This document shows, piece after piece, positions 1-8,586 of a stretch of DNA of 64,000 bases. Source of the DNA: VGBV01 sp963780395 (GTDB lineage Bacteria > Actinomycetota > Thermoleophilia > Solirubrobacterales > 70-9); contig CAWABY010000002.1 in assembly GCA_963780395.1 (NCBI GenBank), positions 1 to 64,000 on the forward strand, written 5' to 3'. Numbering within the stretch: the stretch's first letter is position 1; the number at the start of each line of letters is the position of its first letter. The position numbers were made by a program, and so were the translations under genes. The notes beneath the pieces are model-generated. The model was given only the letters and a program-made list of their open reading frames with translations. It did no database searches and was not told the DNA's origin.

Positions 1-2555
1 GATCTCGAGGAAGCGCACCGGCGTCGCCTGCGGCGTCACGGTGCGATAAACGCGCGCGTCCTGACGACGCTCGAGACCCTGGACATGGCAGTCGCGCTCA
101 TGCGCGTGCGCTGTCGCGCGGCTCGCATCAAGGGGAACGACATCGTGCAGGACTACAAACTCGGCTTGCGGATGCTCCTGAAGTATCCGGGCCTGACGAT
201 CGCCGGCGGCCTCGCGCTCGCGATTGCGATCGGGATCGGCGCGGGCTGGTACGACCTGGCGGGCGATTTCCTCCGCCCGACGATGCCGCTCCCCGACGGC
301 GATCGCATCGTCGAGATCGAGATGCGCGACGCGGCGGCGGCAGGACGAGCGGCGGCTGCTGCACGACTTCTCGGCTGGCGGCGTGACGTCCGGTCGATCG
401 AGGAGCTCGGCGCGTACCGGACGCTCGAGCGCAACCTGGTGCTTGGCGACGCGCGTCCGGAGCCGGTGACGATCGCCGAGATCACCGCGTCGGCGTTCCG
501 GATCACCCGCGTGCCGCCGCTGCTGGGCCGTCCGCTGCTCGAGGCCGACGAACAGCCCGGCGCGCCGCCGGTCGTCGTGATCGGCTACGGCGTCGTGGCA
601 GCGGCGGTTCGGCGGACGCGCGGACGTCGTCGGCCAGACGGTGCAGCTCGGAAGGACGCACGACGACCGTCGTCGGCGTCATGCCCGAAGGCTTCGCGTT
701 CCCGATCAACCACCGGCTGTGGGTGCCGCTGCAACTGCGGCCGTCCGGCTACGCGCCGCTCGAGGGGCCGGCGGTTCGCGTGTTCGGCCGGCTCGCGCCG
801 GGGGCGACGCAGGCGCAAGCCAACGCGGAGCTCATGGCGCTGGCTGAACGCACGGCGGCCGAATCGCCACGGACGCACCAGCATCTGCGTCCGCGCGTGC
901 TGGCGTACGGCGGCGAGTCTCCCGGCGACAGACGTGGCTCGAGTTGCGATCACGCACCTGCCGATTCTGCTCGTGCTGATCGTGGCGTGCGCGAACGTCG
1001 GCACGCTGATCTACGCGCGCACGGCGACGCGCGAGGCGGAGATCGCCGTGCGCTACGCGCTCGGCGCGGGCCGCGGCGGATCGTCGCGCAGCTGTTCGTC
1101 GAAGCGCTGGTGCTCGCGGCGGTCGCGGCGGTGTCGGCCTCGCGGCCGCGAACTTGGCGATCAATGGGGCATGCGGCGTACTACTCCGGCCAGAGCGGTG
1201 GGCTGCCGTTCTGGGTGAAGCCTGGGCTGAAGCCGACGACGGTGATCTTCGCGGCCGTGCTGACGATTGTCGGCGCGGCGCTGCTCGGCGTGCTGCCCGC
1301 GCTGAAGGTCACCGCGCGCACTGCAGACGCAGCTCAAGAACCTGGGCGCCGGCGGATCGACGCTGCGGTTCGGCTGGGTGTGGACGACGGTGATGATCGT
1401 CCAGGTGGCGCTCACGGTGATCTGCATTCCGCCGGCGATCGGGATCTCGGAGGAGGCGTTGCGCGATCGGCGGATCCGCGGCCAGTTCCCCGCGGAGCAA
1501 TACCTGGCCGTCGCGTCGCGCTCGATCGCGACGTCGCCGCCGGTGGCGACGTCACGGCGGCGGTCGCCAGGTCGATCAGATATACGGGGAGCTCGAACGG
1601 CGCGATCGCGCAGGAGCCGGACGTTCGCGGCGTCACGTTCGGCGACCGTCTTCCCGGGATGGGCGCCGCGGTCCGGACCGCCGAGGTGGAAGTGCGCCGG
1701 GGGCCGCGCCGGTGGAGATCCCCAATCTCTGGATGGCGGCGTGGGCCCGGGATACTTCGAGGCGTTCGAGATCCCGATGTGGCGGGCCGCGACTTCCACG
1801 ATGGCGATCGCGCGGCCGGCGCACGACCGTCCTCGTCAACGAGGCGTTCGCGCGCCGCTACATGAACGGCGCGAGCCCGGTCGGCCGGCGCGTGCGCTAC
1901 GCCAGCGGCGGACCCGGCGAAGCCGAGCCGTGGCTCGAGATCGTCGGCATGGTTCGCGACATCGGCATGACGCCGACCGATCTCGGCGAGGCGCCGTACG
2001 TATTCACGCGGCGTCGGCCGCCACGGCGTCTCCGCTGGTGATGGGCGTGCGGGTCGCCGGCGATCCGGCGGCGCTGGCGCCGCGCCTGCGCGCCATCGCC
2101 GCCGAGCTCGATCCGGCCTGCGGCTGGACGAAGTGCGGTCGCTCGACGAGCTCGCCTGGCGCGAGGACGTGCCGGTGATGGTCGTCGCCGGCGCTCACGG
2201 CGGTCGTGGCCTCGGGCTGTTCATGTCGGCGGCCGGGATCTTCTCGCTGATGTCGGTCAGCGTCGCGCGGCGGACGCGCGAGATCGGGTTGCGCGCGGCA
2301 CTCGGCGCCAGCCAGGCGCGTCTGCTCGGCGGCATCTTCTCGCGCGCATTCATGCTCGTCGGCAGCGGCATCGTCGCGCCGGCAACCTCGTGCTCGTGCT
2401 GTTCGTGTCGTCTCGGACGAGGTGGAGCTCGCCGATGTCGCGGCGCGCTGGTGATGACGTCGGCGGTGATGCTGACGGTGGGATTGCTGGCCTGCGTCGA
2501 GCCGGCGAGGCGCGCGCTGCGCATCCAGCCCACCGACGCGCTGAAGGAAGCCTGA
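1..2555 (+). pseudogene. ADOP-type FtsX/MacB permease, frameshifted, 5' end outside window
   Basis: This is a macrolide-export-like ABC permease of the ADOP type, a membrane protein that works with an ATPase to move substrates or extrude peptides. The frame is open from base 1, and the first residues (LEEAHRRRLRRHG) resemble the permease prefix domain, so the true start probably lies upstream; a GTG at 145 with AGGGGAA before it is an alternative. Recognisable family segments lie in order in all three frames: a first membrane helix (LGLRMLLKYPGLTIAGGLAL), the periplasmic MacB-like domain (MPEGFAFPINHRLWVPLQL at 681), an FtsX core (HLPILLVLIVACANVGTLIYA near 957), a second periplasmic stretch, and the C-terminal FtsX core (RTREIGLRAALGASQARLL near 2272) ending RIQPTDALKEA. 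At least eight shifts are needed to join them. Because each piece is well conserved, sequencing error is more likely than decay. Confidence 0.75.
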
Positions 2556-2597
2556 CGCGCCACAGCGCGTCGTGCGGGACTTCAGGGAGAGAATTGC

Positions 2598-2631
2598 CTC
2601 CCTGATCTCCCTGATCTCCCCGATCTCCCTG
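2598..2631. repeat. 9-bp tandem repeat (CTCCCTGAT) in intergenic DNA
   Basis: Two exact copies of CTCCCTGAT are followed by CTCCCCGAT and a partial CTCCCTG. A complementary AGGGAG stands just before at about 2584, so the transcript could fold into a small hairpin after the permease gene. Function unknown; it may be a terminator. Confidence 0.55.
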
Positions 2632-2702
2632 GCCCTCCAATGCCGCATGTCGATTAGGACGTTACCCGTTCGACGTGTTAACAGAGGAGGGAAGGTAGCG
2701 TC

Positions 2703-3083
2703 ATGAATATCGTGCTCTGGGTCTTACAGTTGCTGCTGGCGGTTGCGTTCGCCGCTCACGGTTGGCTTTTTTTCTCGCCGCCACCTGAGATTGTGGAACA
2801 GATGAACGCCTCGCTGCCGCGGTGGTTCCAGCTCTTCCTTGGCATCGCTGAAGTGCTGGCTGCGGTGGGACTCACGCTTCCCGGACTCACCCGAATCATG
2901 CCCTGGCTCGTCGCATGGGCGGCAGACGGGGTCATGATCGTCAGCGCGTCAGCGACCGTCTACCACCTCACCCGCGGAGAGTTCAGCTCGGCGGCGATCA
3001 CACTGGTGCTGCTCGTCCTCGCAACGTTTGTCGCGTACATGCGGTATCGAGTGCTGCCGATTGGCGTCCGACGCACCGCGTAG
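2703..3083 (+). CDS. DoxX-like small membrane protein
   Basis: The 126-residue product has four hydrophobic segments (about residues 4-24, 44-64, 68-88 and 98-116) and fits the DoxX-like family of inner-membrane proteins. Members are often tied to redox or quinone-linked functions, but the role here is unknown. The start ATG has a good Shine-Dalgarno sequence (GAGGAGGGAAGG) a few bases upstream. It has no frameshift, unlike the gene before it. It belongs to the left segment that may not share its origin with the rest of the window. Confidence 0.75.
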   Translation: MNIVLWVLQLLLAVAFAAHGWLFFSPPPEIVEQMNASLPRWFQLFLGIAEVLAAVGLTLPGLTRIMPWLVAWAADGVMIVSASATVYHLTRGEFSSAAITLVLLVLATFVAYMRYRVLPIGVRRTA

Positions 3084-3158
3084 CAATAACCGACTGTCAG
3101 TTACAAAAGCCGGATAGAGCGCGGGTCAGCGTCCCGGCATCGTGAGACGAGAGGACTT

Positions 3159-3380
3159 ATGCGAAAGCTGATTGTGTCTGAGTTCATGTCAATGGATGGC
3201 GTCATCCAGGCGCCAGGGGGAAAGGACGAGGATCTGGATGGCGGGTTCGAGCACGGCGGATGGACGATACCGTATTGGCACGACGATATCGGCGCCAGCT
3301 TCGGCGCCATGCTGAACGCCTCGGTCGCCGCCGCGGTGATCCTGTTCGAGGCGCTGCGCCAACGCGCGCCCAGCGAGTGA
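3159..3380 (+). pseudogene. Dihydrofolate-reductase-like protein, truncated at a probable junction
   Basis: The first ~58 residues (MRKLIVSEFMSMDGVIQAPG, then GWTIPYWHDDIGASFGAML) match the N-terminus of the RibD-C/DHFR-like family, whose members are usually about 180-200 residues. After SFGAMLNAS the sequence stops looking like the family, which should continue with a LLLGRKTY-type motif. The last residues (AAAVILFEALRQRAPSE) look like the C-terminus of an unrelated membrane protein. The ORF therefore appears to be a join of two unrelated sequences near 3320-3335, either by misassembly or by recombination. Confidence 0.65.
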
Positions 3381-3453
3381 CTGTCTAGACCCGCCCGCGG
3401 ACGGAAGCGCCTCGCCGACGCTCGATCGGCCCGCCGCGGGCACGGGCCCTGCA

Positions 3454-3472
3454 ACCCGAATTGCATTCGGGT
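3454..3472. promoter_or_regulatory. Perfect inverted repeat upstream of sigma-factor promoter
   Basis: The 8-bp arms ACCCGAAT and ATTCGGGT flank a 3-base loop, 11 bases upstream of a clear -35 box. It could be a regulator binding site for the sigma gene or a terminator for the interrupted gene to its left; no T-tract follows. Confidence 0.4.
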
Positions 3473-3483
3473 CCGAACCTTGA

Positions 3484-3512
3484 TTGACAAGCCGCGATCG
3501 CCCGCTTAGTTT
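3484..3512 (+). promoter_or_regulatory. Sigma-70-type promoter for the SigH-like gene
   Basis: A perfect TTGACA at 3484-3489 is separated by 17 bases from TAGTTT at 3507-3512. The leader that follows carries the self-complementary GAGGGGCGCCCCTC at 3528-3541, which may fold in the mRNA upstream of the ribosome binding site. Confidence 0.6.
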
Positions 3513-3590
3513 CCAATCGACTTTTGGGAGGGGCGCCCCTCGCGGGAGGTGCGGAGCGCCACAGAAGACCACCCCTACGAGGAGGTTGCT

Positions 3591-4289
3591 GTGGCTGTAC
3601 CAACCCCCAGCACTGAAGAGCACGCCACCGTCCCCGCGAGAGCGATTCCGGACGGAGCCAAGGGCAGCGGTCCCGGGCCCGACGACGAGTTCCTCGTCGC
3701 CCTCGCCAAGAACGGCCAGAACGACGCGTACGACCAGCTGGTGCGGCGCTACCGGCGCTTCGTTCGCGTCAAGTCCTCGTCCTACTTCCTGCTCGGCGGC
3801 GACGCCGACGACCTCATGCAGGAGGGGCTGCTTGGCCTGTTCAAGGCGATCCGCGACTATCGTCCCGAGCGCGAGGCCAGCTTCCGCGGCTTCGCGGAGC
3901 TCTGCATCACCCGCCAGATCATCACCGCGGTGAAGACGGCGACGCGCAACAAGCACACCGCGCTGAACCACTACGTGTCGTTCAGCCAGACCCCGGCCGC
4001 CGCCGGCCCCGACTCCGAGACCACCCTGGAGGAGGTGCTGCCCGGCCCCGCGGTCCGCGATCCGGTCAACCAGGTGATCGCCGGCGAGGAGCTCGACAGC
4101 CTGGTCAGCTGCCTGACCAGCGTGCTCTCCGAGCTCGAGAGCCACGTGCTCTCGCTATATCTCGACGGCCACTCCTACGAAGTGATCGGCGAGCGGCTCG
4201 AGTGCGATACCAAGACCGTCGACAACGCCCTGCAGCGGGTCAAGCGCAAGGTGGGAATCCACCTCGCTTCACGCGCGGTCAAGATCTAG
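3591..4289 (+). CDS. Sigma-70 family RNA polymerase sigma factor, SigH-like
   Basis: A sigma factor directs RNA polymerase to a promoter set. Of 232 residues, region 2 lies at about 73-95 (DADDLMQEGLLGLFKAIRDY, the core-binding and -10 reading part) and region 4 helix-turn-helix at about 194-220 (SYEVIGERLECDTKTVDNAL). This arrangement matches the SigH/Spo0H-like group annotated in many actinobacteria. I chose GTG 3591 because GGAGG stands five bases upstream; a longer frame opens at 3549 but lacks such a site. It has its own promoter and is followed by a strong terminator hairpin, so it is probably transcribed alone. No anti-sigma gene is adjacent. Its regulon is unknown. Confidence 0.85.
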   Translation: MAVPTPSTEEHATVPARAIPDGAKGSGPGPDDEFLVALAKNGQNDAYDQLVRRYRRFVRVKSSSYFLLGGDADDLMQEGLLGLFKAIRDYRPEREASFRGFAELCITRQIITAVKTATRNKHTALNHYVSFSQTPAAAGPDSETTLEEVLPGPAVRDPVNQVIAGEELDSLVSCLTSVLSELESHVLSLYLDGHSYEVIGERLECDTKTVDNALQRVKRKVGIHLASRAVKI

Positions 4290-4315
4290 CTGGGCGGATT
4301 CGCATCGGGCACGGC

Positions 4316-4343
4316 GCGGCCGCTCCGGCAACGGAGCGGCCGC
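4316..4343 (+). terminator. Terminator hairpin after the sigma factor gene
   Basis: A 12-bp perfect stem (GCGGCCGCTCCG / CGGAGCGGCCGC) closes a GCAA loop, 27 bases after the stop codon. A short T-containing run (CTCGTCATT) follows, as is usual for terminators in high-GC genomes. Confidence 0.75.
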
Positions 4344-4393
4344 TCGTCATTCGGGCGGACCCCTGATAGTTTCGCTGGGCGGTGGAGGGACGA

Positions 4394-4972
4394 GTGGCCA
4401 TCCGAGGTTCCGCGCGAAAGGGGGATCGCCGCAGTGCGCTCTGGGTAGCGACGGCTGTGATCCTCGCGATCGCGCTGGTCGCCGGCGGACTGGTGATCGC
4501 GCGCTCGATCAAGGGGACCTCCGATGGCGAGAAGCTTGTGGGGACGCCGAAGGACGACGTGATCCTGGGGCGGGGCGGGGGCGACGCGATCCGGGGGCTG
4601 GCCGGCGATGACCGTCTGCTCGGCCGGCGCGGCGACGACCGCCTCGACGGCGGCAAGGGCCGCGACCGGATGGTCGGCGGCCTCGGGGTCGACACGCTGA
4701 AGGGAGGCGCCGGGTTCGACGAGCTGGTCGGCGGCAAGGGCTCCGACGTGCTGTTGGCCGGCCCGGGTGGAGCCGAGCTCAAGGGAGGCCCCGGCTACGA
4801 CTCCTTCAACGGGCGGGCGGGCGTCCAGAAGCGCGCCGGCGACGGCAACGACGTGATCGCCGCGCGTGACGGCAAGGAGGACTTCGTCAACTGCGGCGGC
4901 GGCTACGACATCGCCTACGTGGACATCTCCGAGGACGGGGCGATCGGCTGCGAGGAGATGCACACCAAGTGA
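4394..4972 (+). CDS. Membrane-anchored RTX-type calcium-binding repeat protein
   Basis: The 192-residue product has one N-terminal membrane helix (about residues 16-36) and then glycine- and aspartate-rich nonapeptide repeats of the GGxGxDxL type (for example GGGGDAIRGLAGDDRLLGRR and similar up to about residue 150). Such repeats bind calcium and fold as a beta-roll; the protein should sit outside the cell. The C-terminus has two cysteines that could form a disulfide. GTG 4394 follows GGAGGGA; GTG 4382 is an alternative. The stop overlaps the GTG start of the phosphoesterase, so the two are probably one transcript. Calcium-binding is a family inference. Confidence 0.75.
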   Translation: MAIRGSARKGDRRSALWVATAVILAIALVAGGLVIARSIKGTSDGEKLVGTPKDDVILGRGGGDAIRGLAGDDRLLGRRGDDRLDGGKGRDRMVGGLGVDTLKGGAGFDELVGGKGSDVLLAGPGGAELKGGPGYDSFNGRAGVQKRAGDGNDVIAARDGKEDFVNCGGGYDIAYVDISEDGAIGCEEMHTK

Positions 4973-6489
4973 GCCGCCGCAGCCGCATCCCGCCCAACCT
5001 GAGCGAGGCCGAGCGCGCTGCGAGCGAGGAGGCCGAGCGCTTCGAGCAGGCCCATCCCGACGACGCGCTGCGCCGCCGCGAGTTCCTGGTCAAGACCGCC
5101 GCCTTTGCGGGCGCGGCCGGGCTGGCCGCCACGCTGCCGGGCGAGACGCTGATCGGCGAGGCGGCCAAACTCCAGAGCCGCGCCGCGAAGCTGCCGACCC
5201 CCCGGAACATGCCGATCGACACCTTCGTCGTGCTGATGATGGAGAACCGCTCCTTCGACCACTACTTCGGCTGGCACCCCGACGCCGACGCCAAGAACGC
5301 AGGCCTCAGCTTCCCCGACCAGGCAGGCAACCAGGTTTCGACCCACCGCCTCACCCCCGACTGGCAGGGCTGCGCCTTCCGCGACCCCAACCACTCCTGG
5401 GACGGCGGCCGCCACCAGTACGGGGCCGGCAAGATGAACGGCTTCGTCCAGGGCAACGTGGCGGGCACCGGCTCGGACAGCTACGCGGCCGGCTACTACC
5501 TCAAGGACGACCTCGGCTTCATCACACGCGCCGGCGAGGAGTTCCAGCTGCACGACCGCTTCTTCTGCTCGCTGATGGCCAGCACCTACCCGAACCGCCA
5601 CTACATGTGGGGGGCGCAGTCGGGCGGCCAGAAGAACAACCAGTTCCAGCAGAACGAGGAAATGGGAGACGATCTTCGACCGCGCGATCGCCAAGGGGCG
5701 GAGCACGACCTACTACAGCTCGGACATCCCCTTCTCCGCCCTCTACGGGTCCCGCGGGCTGACCTGGACAAAGCCGGTCTACGACTACTACGTCAACGCC
5801 GCCGCAGGGCACGCTGTCAAACATCAACTTCGTCGATCCCGCCTTGGACGGAGGCGCCGGTGACGGGCATCTCCGGAGACGAGCACCCCCACGGCGACAT
5901 CCGCATCGGCCAGGCCTTCATGTCCGACGTCGTCCACGCCTTCATGGCCTCGCCGCAGTGGGAGCGCGGAGCGCTGTTCATCGTCTATGACGAGTGGGGA
6001 GGGTTCTTCGACCACGTGCCGCCGCGGGTGGTGCCCGACGACCGCGCCAGCACCGACCTGTTCGAGAACTTCGGCTTCACCGGCTTCCGCATCCCGGCCG
6101 TGGTGGTGTCGCCATTCGTGCGCCGCGGCAGCGTCAGCCACGCGACGACCATGTTCGAGTCGATCCTGAAGCTGATCTCCTACAAGTTCAACCTCGGCTA
6201 CCTGAACAAGCGCCACCGCTACGCCTTCAACATCGGCCGCACCTTCGACTGGAACAACCCGGACTTCGAGCGGCCGAACCTGCCCGACCCGCAGACCGTC
6301 GCCGAACGATCGTGCAGCTCGCAGGGGTTCAGCTCGGCAGAGGCCCCGGCGCGCGAGAAGGATCACGATCTGATGGAGCTCGAGACCAGCGGCTACCTGG
6401 ACCGGCTCGGCTACGAGTACGTGCCCCCGACCCACGATCGCATCTTCCGCGACCCCGACCGGATCAAGCGGGCCCTGGAGGAGAACTGA
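4969..6489 (+). CDS. Tat-exported phosphoesterase (phospholipase C / acid phosphatase family), three +1 frameshifts
   Basis: This is a PF04185-family phosphoesterase, expected to cleave phosphodiesters or phosphomonoesters outside the cytoplasm. A twin-arginine signal (RRREFLVKTAAFAGAAGLAA, about residues 36-55) is followed by the metal/nucleophile motif MMENRSFDHYFG (about 89-100) and later HPHGDIRIGQAF and YDEWGGFFDHVPPR. Between 5664 and 5867 the open frame encodes nonsense-looking residues. The proper family sequence (ETIFDRAIAKGRSTTYYSSD, then PFSALYG and SNINFVDPAL) is found in the other frames. Three extra bases, near 5664-5666, 5806-5809 and 5865-5867, shift and then restore the frame. 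About 66 residues of the literal translation are therefore wrong. The start GTG overlaps the previous stop by four bases. Confidence 0.85.
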   Translation: MSRRSRIPPNLSEAERAASEEAERFEQAHPDDALRRREFLVKTAAFAGAAGLAATLPGETLIGEAAKLQSRAAKLPTPRNMPIDTFVVLMMENRSFDHYFGWHPDADAKNAGLSFPDQAGNQVSTHRLTPDWQGCAFRDPNHSWDGGRHQYGAGKMNGFVQGNVAGTGSDSYAAGYYLKDDLGFITRAGEEFQLHDRFFCSLMASTYPNRHYMWGAQSGGQKNNQFQQNEEMGDDLRPRDRQGAEHDLLQLGHPLLRPLRVPRADLDKAGLRLLRQRRRRARCQTSTSSIPPWTEAPVTGISGDEHPHGDIRIGQAFMSDVVHAFMASPQWERGALFIVYDEWGGFFDHVPPRVVPDDRASTDLFENFGFTGFRIPAVVVSPFVRRGSVSHATTMFESILKLISYKFNLGYLNKRHRYAFNIGRTFDWNNPDFERPNLPDPQTVAERSCSSQGFSSAEAPAREKDHDLMELETSGYLDRLGYEYVPPTHDRIFRDPDRIKRALEEN

Positions 6490-6852
6490 ATCGCTACCTT
6501 CTTCAACCCGATGCCGGCAGCGAGCCTGATCACCCGCATCCGCGGCAGCTCCGTCCAGCTGCAGGCGCTGGCGTTCGTGGCCATGGAGCTGTGGAAGAAC
6601 GCGCGGCGGCGCGTCGAATCGAACCTGAGCGACCGCGAGCGCCGCGAGTTCACCGAGCTGATCCGCAAGTCGCGCGGGCGCCGGGCCAACCTCAGCGACC
6701 GCGAGCAGCGCCACTTCTCCGAGCTCACCAGGAAGGCCGCCACGGGCCAGGCCGACGCCGGCTGGGGGGACGTCGTCAAGAGCCTGCCGACGCTGATCCC
6801 GCCGCGCGCCCTCGCCGAGGGCGTCGGCCGCTTCCGCGGCGGCCGCCGCTAG
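6490..6852 (+). CDS. Small basic protein of unknown function, possible ATC start
   Basis: I do not recognise this protein of about 120 residues. It is helical and charged, with two related segments (SNLSDRERREFTELIRKSRG and ANLSDREQRHFSELTRKAAT) that look like an internal duplication, and a basic tail. The only ATG is at 6511 and has no ribosome binding site. A strong GGAGGAG at 6477-6483 sits before ATC at 6490, directly after the phosphoesterase stop, and the translation from there (ATFFNP...) reads well. An ATC start, or a miscalled ATG, is likely. It is probably cotranscribed with the phosphoesterase. Confidence 0.55.
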   Translation: MATFFNPMPAASLITRIRGSSVQLQALAFVAMELWKNARRRVESNLSDRERREFTELIRKSRGRRANLSDREQRHFSELTRKAATGQADAGWGDVVKSLPTLIPPRALAEGVGRFRGGRR

Positions 6853-6980
6853 CCGGACCCCTCGGAAAAAGGGGTGGCGAGGGCGACGTCTGGCCTTACC
6901 TGATCTGTTCGCGAATCCGTTGCGTTCTGCGCGCAACAAGACTCAGTTCTTTCCCGATGTTGCGTCCCTAGAGACGCGCA

Positions 6981-7412
6981 ATGAAGCTTCCTCCACCCAA
7001 TGAGAGTTCGCATCCCGTGGATGTCGGTCTTCGCACTGAAGCCCACATAACAGGGGAGCTCGTACGCCGCGGCTATTCGGTCCTGCTGCCCTTCGGAGTC
7101 AACCAGCGCTACGACCTGGTCCTCGACCAAGGCGATCGCTTCGTGCGGGTCCAATGCAAGACGGGCCGGCTACGGCGTGGCGCTGTGCTCTGGAGTCCAG
7201 CGAGCGTTAGGTGCAACACGCGTGAGATTCTGTTCCGAGGCTACGAAGGAGAGATCGATCTCTTCCTTATCTATTGCCCCGAAACCGACCGAATCTATGC
7301 TGTGCCAATAGAAGAGGCGAACGGTCGTCAAGGCTCCCTTCGCGTTGCGCCGACTAGAAACGGCCAGCAGAAAGGCATTCGCTGGGCTCGCGACTACGAA
7401 CTGCCCGGGTAG
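6981..7412 (+). CDS. PD-(D/E)XK nuclease-like protein, low GC, ends inside tRNA-Thr
   Basis: The 143-residue product resembles the group I intron endonuclease-like PD-(D/E)XK family (PDDEXK_5 type). A conserved glutamate (TEAHITGELVRRGY, about residue 25), an aspartate (NQRYDLVLD, about 45) and VQCKTGRL (about 57-64) fit the E...D...(E/Q)xK active-site pattern. By hand count, bases 7201-7320 are about 48-55 percent GC, well below neighbours near 75 percent, which suggests transfer. Its stop codon (7410-7412) lies within the acceptor/D-arm part of the tRNA gene. The role is unknown; members are found alone next to tRNAs or repair genes. Confidence 0.65.
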   Translation: MKLPPPNESSHPVDVGLRTEAHITGELVRRGYSVLLPFGVNQRYDLVLDQGDRFVRVQCKTGRLRRGAVLWSPASVRCNTREILFRGYEGEIDLFLIYCPETDRIYAVPIEEANGRQGSLRVAPTRNGQQKGIRWARDYELPG

Positions 7413-7475
7413 CACAATTGGTAGTGCACTGACCTTGTAAGTCAGAGAGTGCGGGTTCGAGTCCCGCCCCGGGCT
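7403..7475 (+). tRNA. tRNA-Thr (anticodon TGT)
   Basis: A complete cloverleaf can be folded: acceptor GCCCGGG (7403-7409) pairs with CCCGGGC (7468-7474), the anticodon stem CTGAC/GTCAG encloses loop CTTGTAA with anticodon TGT, and the T arm GCGGG-TTCGAGT-CCCGC is standard. The discriminator base is T and CCA is not encoded. The nuclease-like gene ends inside it and the next gene's GTG starts two bases after it. Confidence 0.95.
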
Positions 7476-7476
7476 T

Positions 7477-8484
7477 GTGCCGGAGGAGCTGAGATGGCGC
7501 GACGCCGACCGCAACCGCTCGGTGCTGCTGCGCGAGGGGCTGCTGGCCGACGCGCCGGCGGCCCTTGCCGAGGAGGGGTGGACCGAGTTCGAGCTGCTCT
7601 CGACCGAGCGGGCGCTGAAGGGGGCTTCGGCCCTGGCCGAAGCAGCCGCGGTACACCACCTGGTCCCCAGCGGACCGATTCCTGAGGTGGCCGCGGAGGT
7701 CCTGGAGGGCGTCGGCTCCTCTGACCTGGTCGCGCTCGGCGGCGGCCGGGTGATCGACAGCGCCAAGGCGATCGCCGCCGTGCGCGGAGCCGAGGTGGCC
7801 GCGATCCCGACCACGATGTCGGGCGCGGAGATGACTGCGATACACCGGCTTCCGGCCGGGCAGGAGGGCATCGCGGGGGTTCGGCCCTCGCTGGTGCTGG
7901 CGGACCCCGTGGTGATGACCAGCGCGCCCGAGCCCGAGCTGCGGGCGAGCTCGATGAACGCGCTCGCGCACGGCGCCGACTCGCTCTACACGCCGCTGGC
8001 CGACGGGCTGTCCCGGGACTCGGCGCTGCGAGGGGCGCGGATGATCGCCGGCGCCCTCGACGCCGGGCGGGATGAGCGCGACGTCTCGGAGCTGGCCCTC
8101 GGCTCGCTGCTCAGCGCCAACGCCCTCGACCTGGCCGGGCTGGCCCTTCATCACGTGCTCAGCCAGACCGTCGTCCGTGTGTTGGAAACGCCCCACGCCG
8201 AGACCAACGCCGCGCTGCTGCCGGTGACGATGGACGAGATGCGTGGTCGGGCGCCGGAGCAGATCGCGGCCCTGGCCGAGGCGCTGGGCACGGAGCCGGA
8301 GGGGATCCGGGAGCGAATCGAGGCCCTGGGTGGTGGCCGCCGCGGCCTCGGCGAGCTCGGCGCCGATCGCGAGCGCGTCGGGGCTGCGGTGGAGGCGGCG
8401 ATGGCCAGGCCCGAGCTCTCCCGCATGACGCCGGGCGAAATCAATGCCGCGGACCTCGAGCGCCTGCTCGAAGCCGCCTGGTAG
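7477..8484 (+). CDS. Iron-containing alcohol dehydrogenase family protein (maleylacetate reductase-like)
   Basis: This 335-residue protein should be an NAD(P)-dependent oxidoreductase using Fe2+ or Zn2+. The nucleotide-binding motif is GGGRVIDSAKAIA (about 87-99), then IPTTMSGAEMTA, and the metal-binding part includes MNALAHGADSLY (about 166) and two further histidines in LALHHVLSQTVV and ETPHAETNAALLP. The layout is closer to maleylacetate reductase than to primary alcohol dehydrogenases, but the substrate cannot be read from sequence. The GTG at 7477 is only two bases after the tRNA, so there is no room for a ribosome binding site outside the tRNA 3' end; the start may be leaderless-like or later. 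Confidence 0.8.
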   Translation: MPEELRWRDADRNRSVLLREGLLADAPAALAEEGWTEFELLSTERALKGASALAEAAAVHHLVPSGPIPEVAAEVLEGVGSSDLVALGGGRVIDSAKAIAAVRGAEVAAIPTTMSGAEMTAIHRLPAGQEGIAGVRPSLVLADPVVMTSAPEPELRASSMNALAHGADSLYTPLADGLSRDSALRGARMIAGALDAGRDERDVSELALGSLLSANALDLAGLALHHVLSQTVVRVLETPHAETNAALLPVTMDEMRGRAPEQIAALAEALGTEPEGIRERIEALGGGRRGLGELGADRERVGAAVEAAMARPELSRMTPGEINAADLERLLEAAW

Positions 8485-8586
8485 CCGCCGCCCAGCGGGC
8501 GATCGCGCGTCCAGCGCCTGTAACGAGGCGCGGGCGCGGTGTTTTCCCCCTTACGCCCTGGCCTCGGCCATCGCGCGACCGAACCC

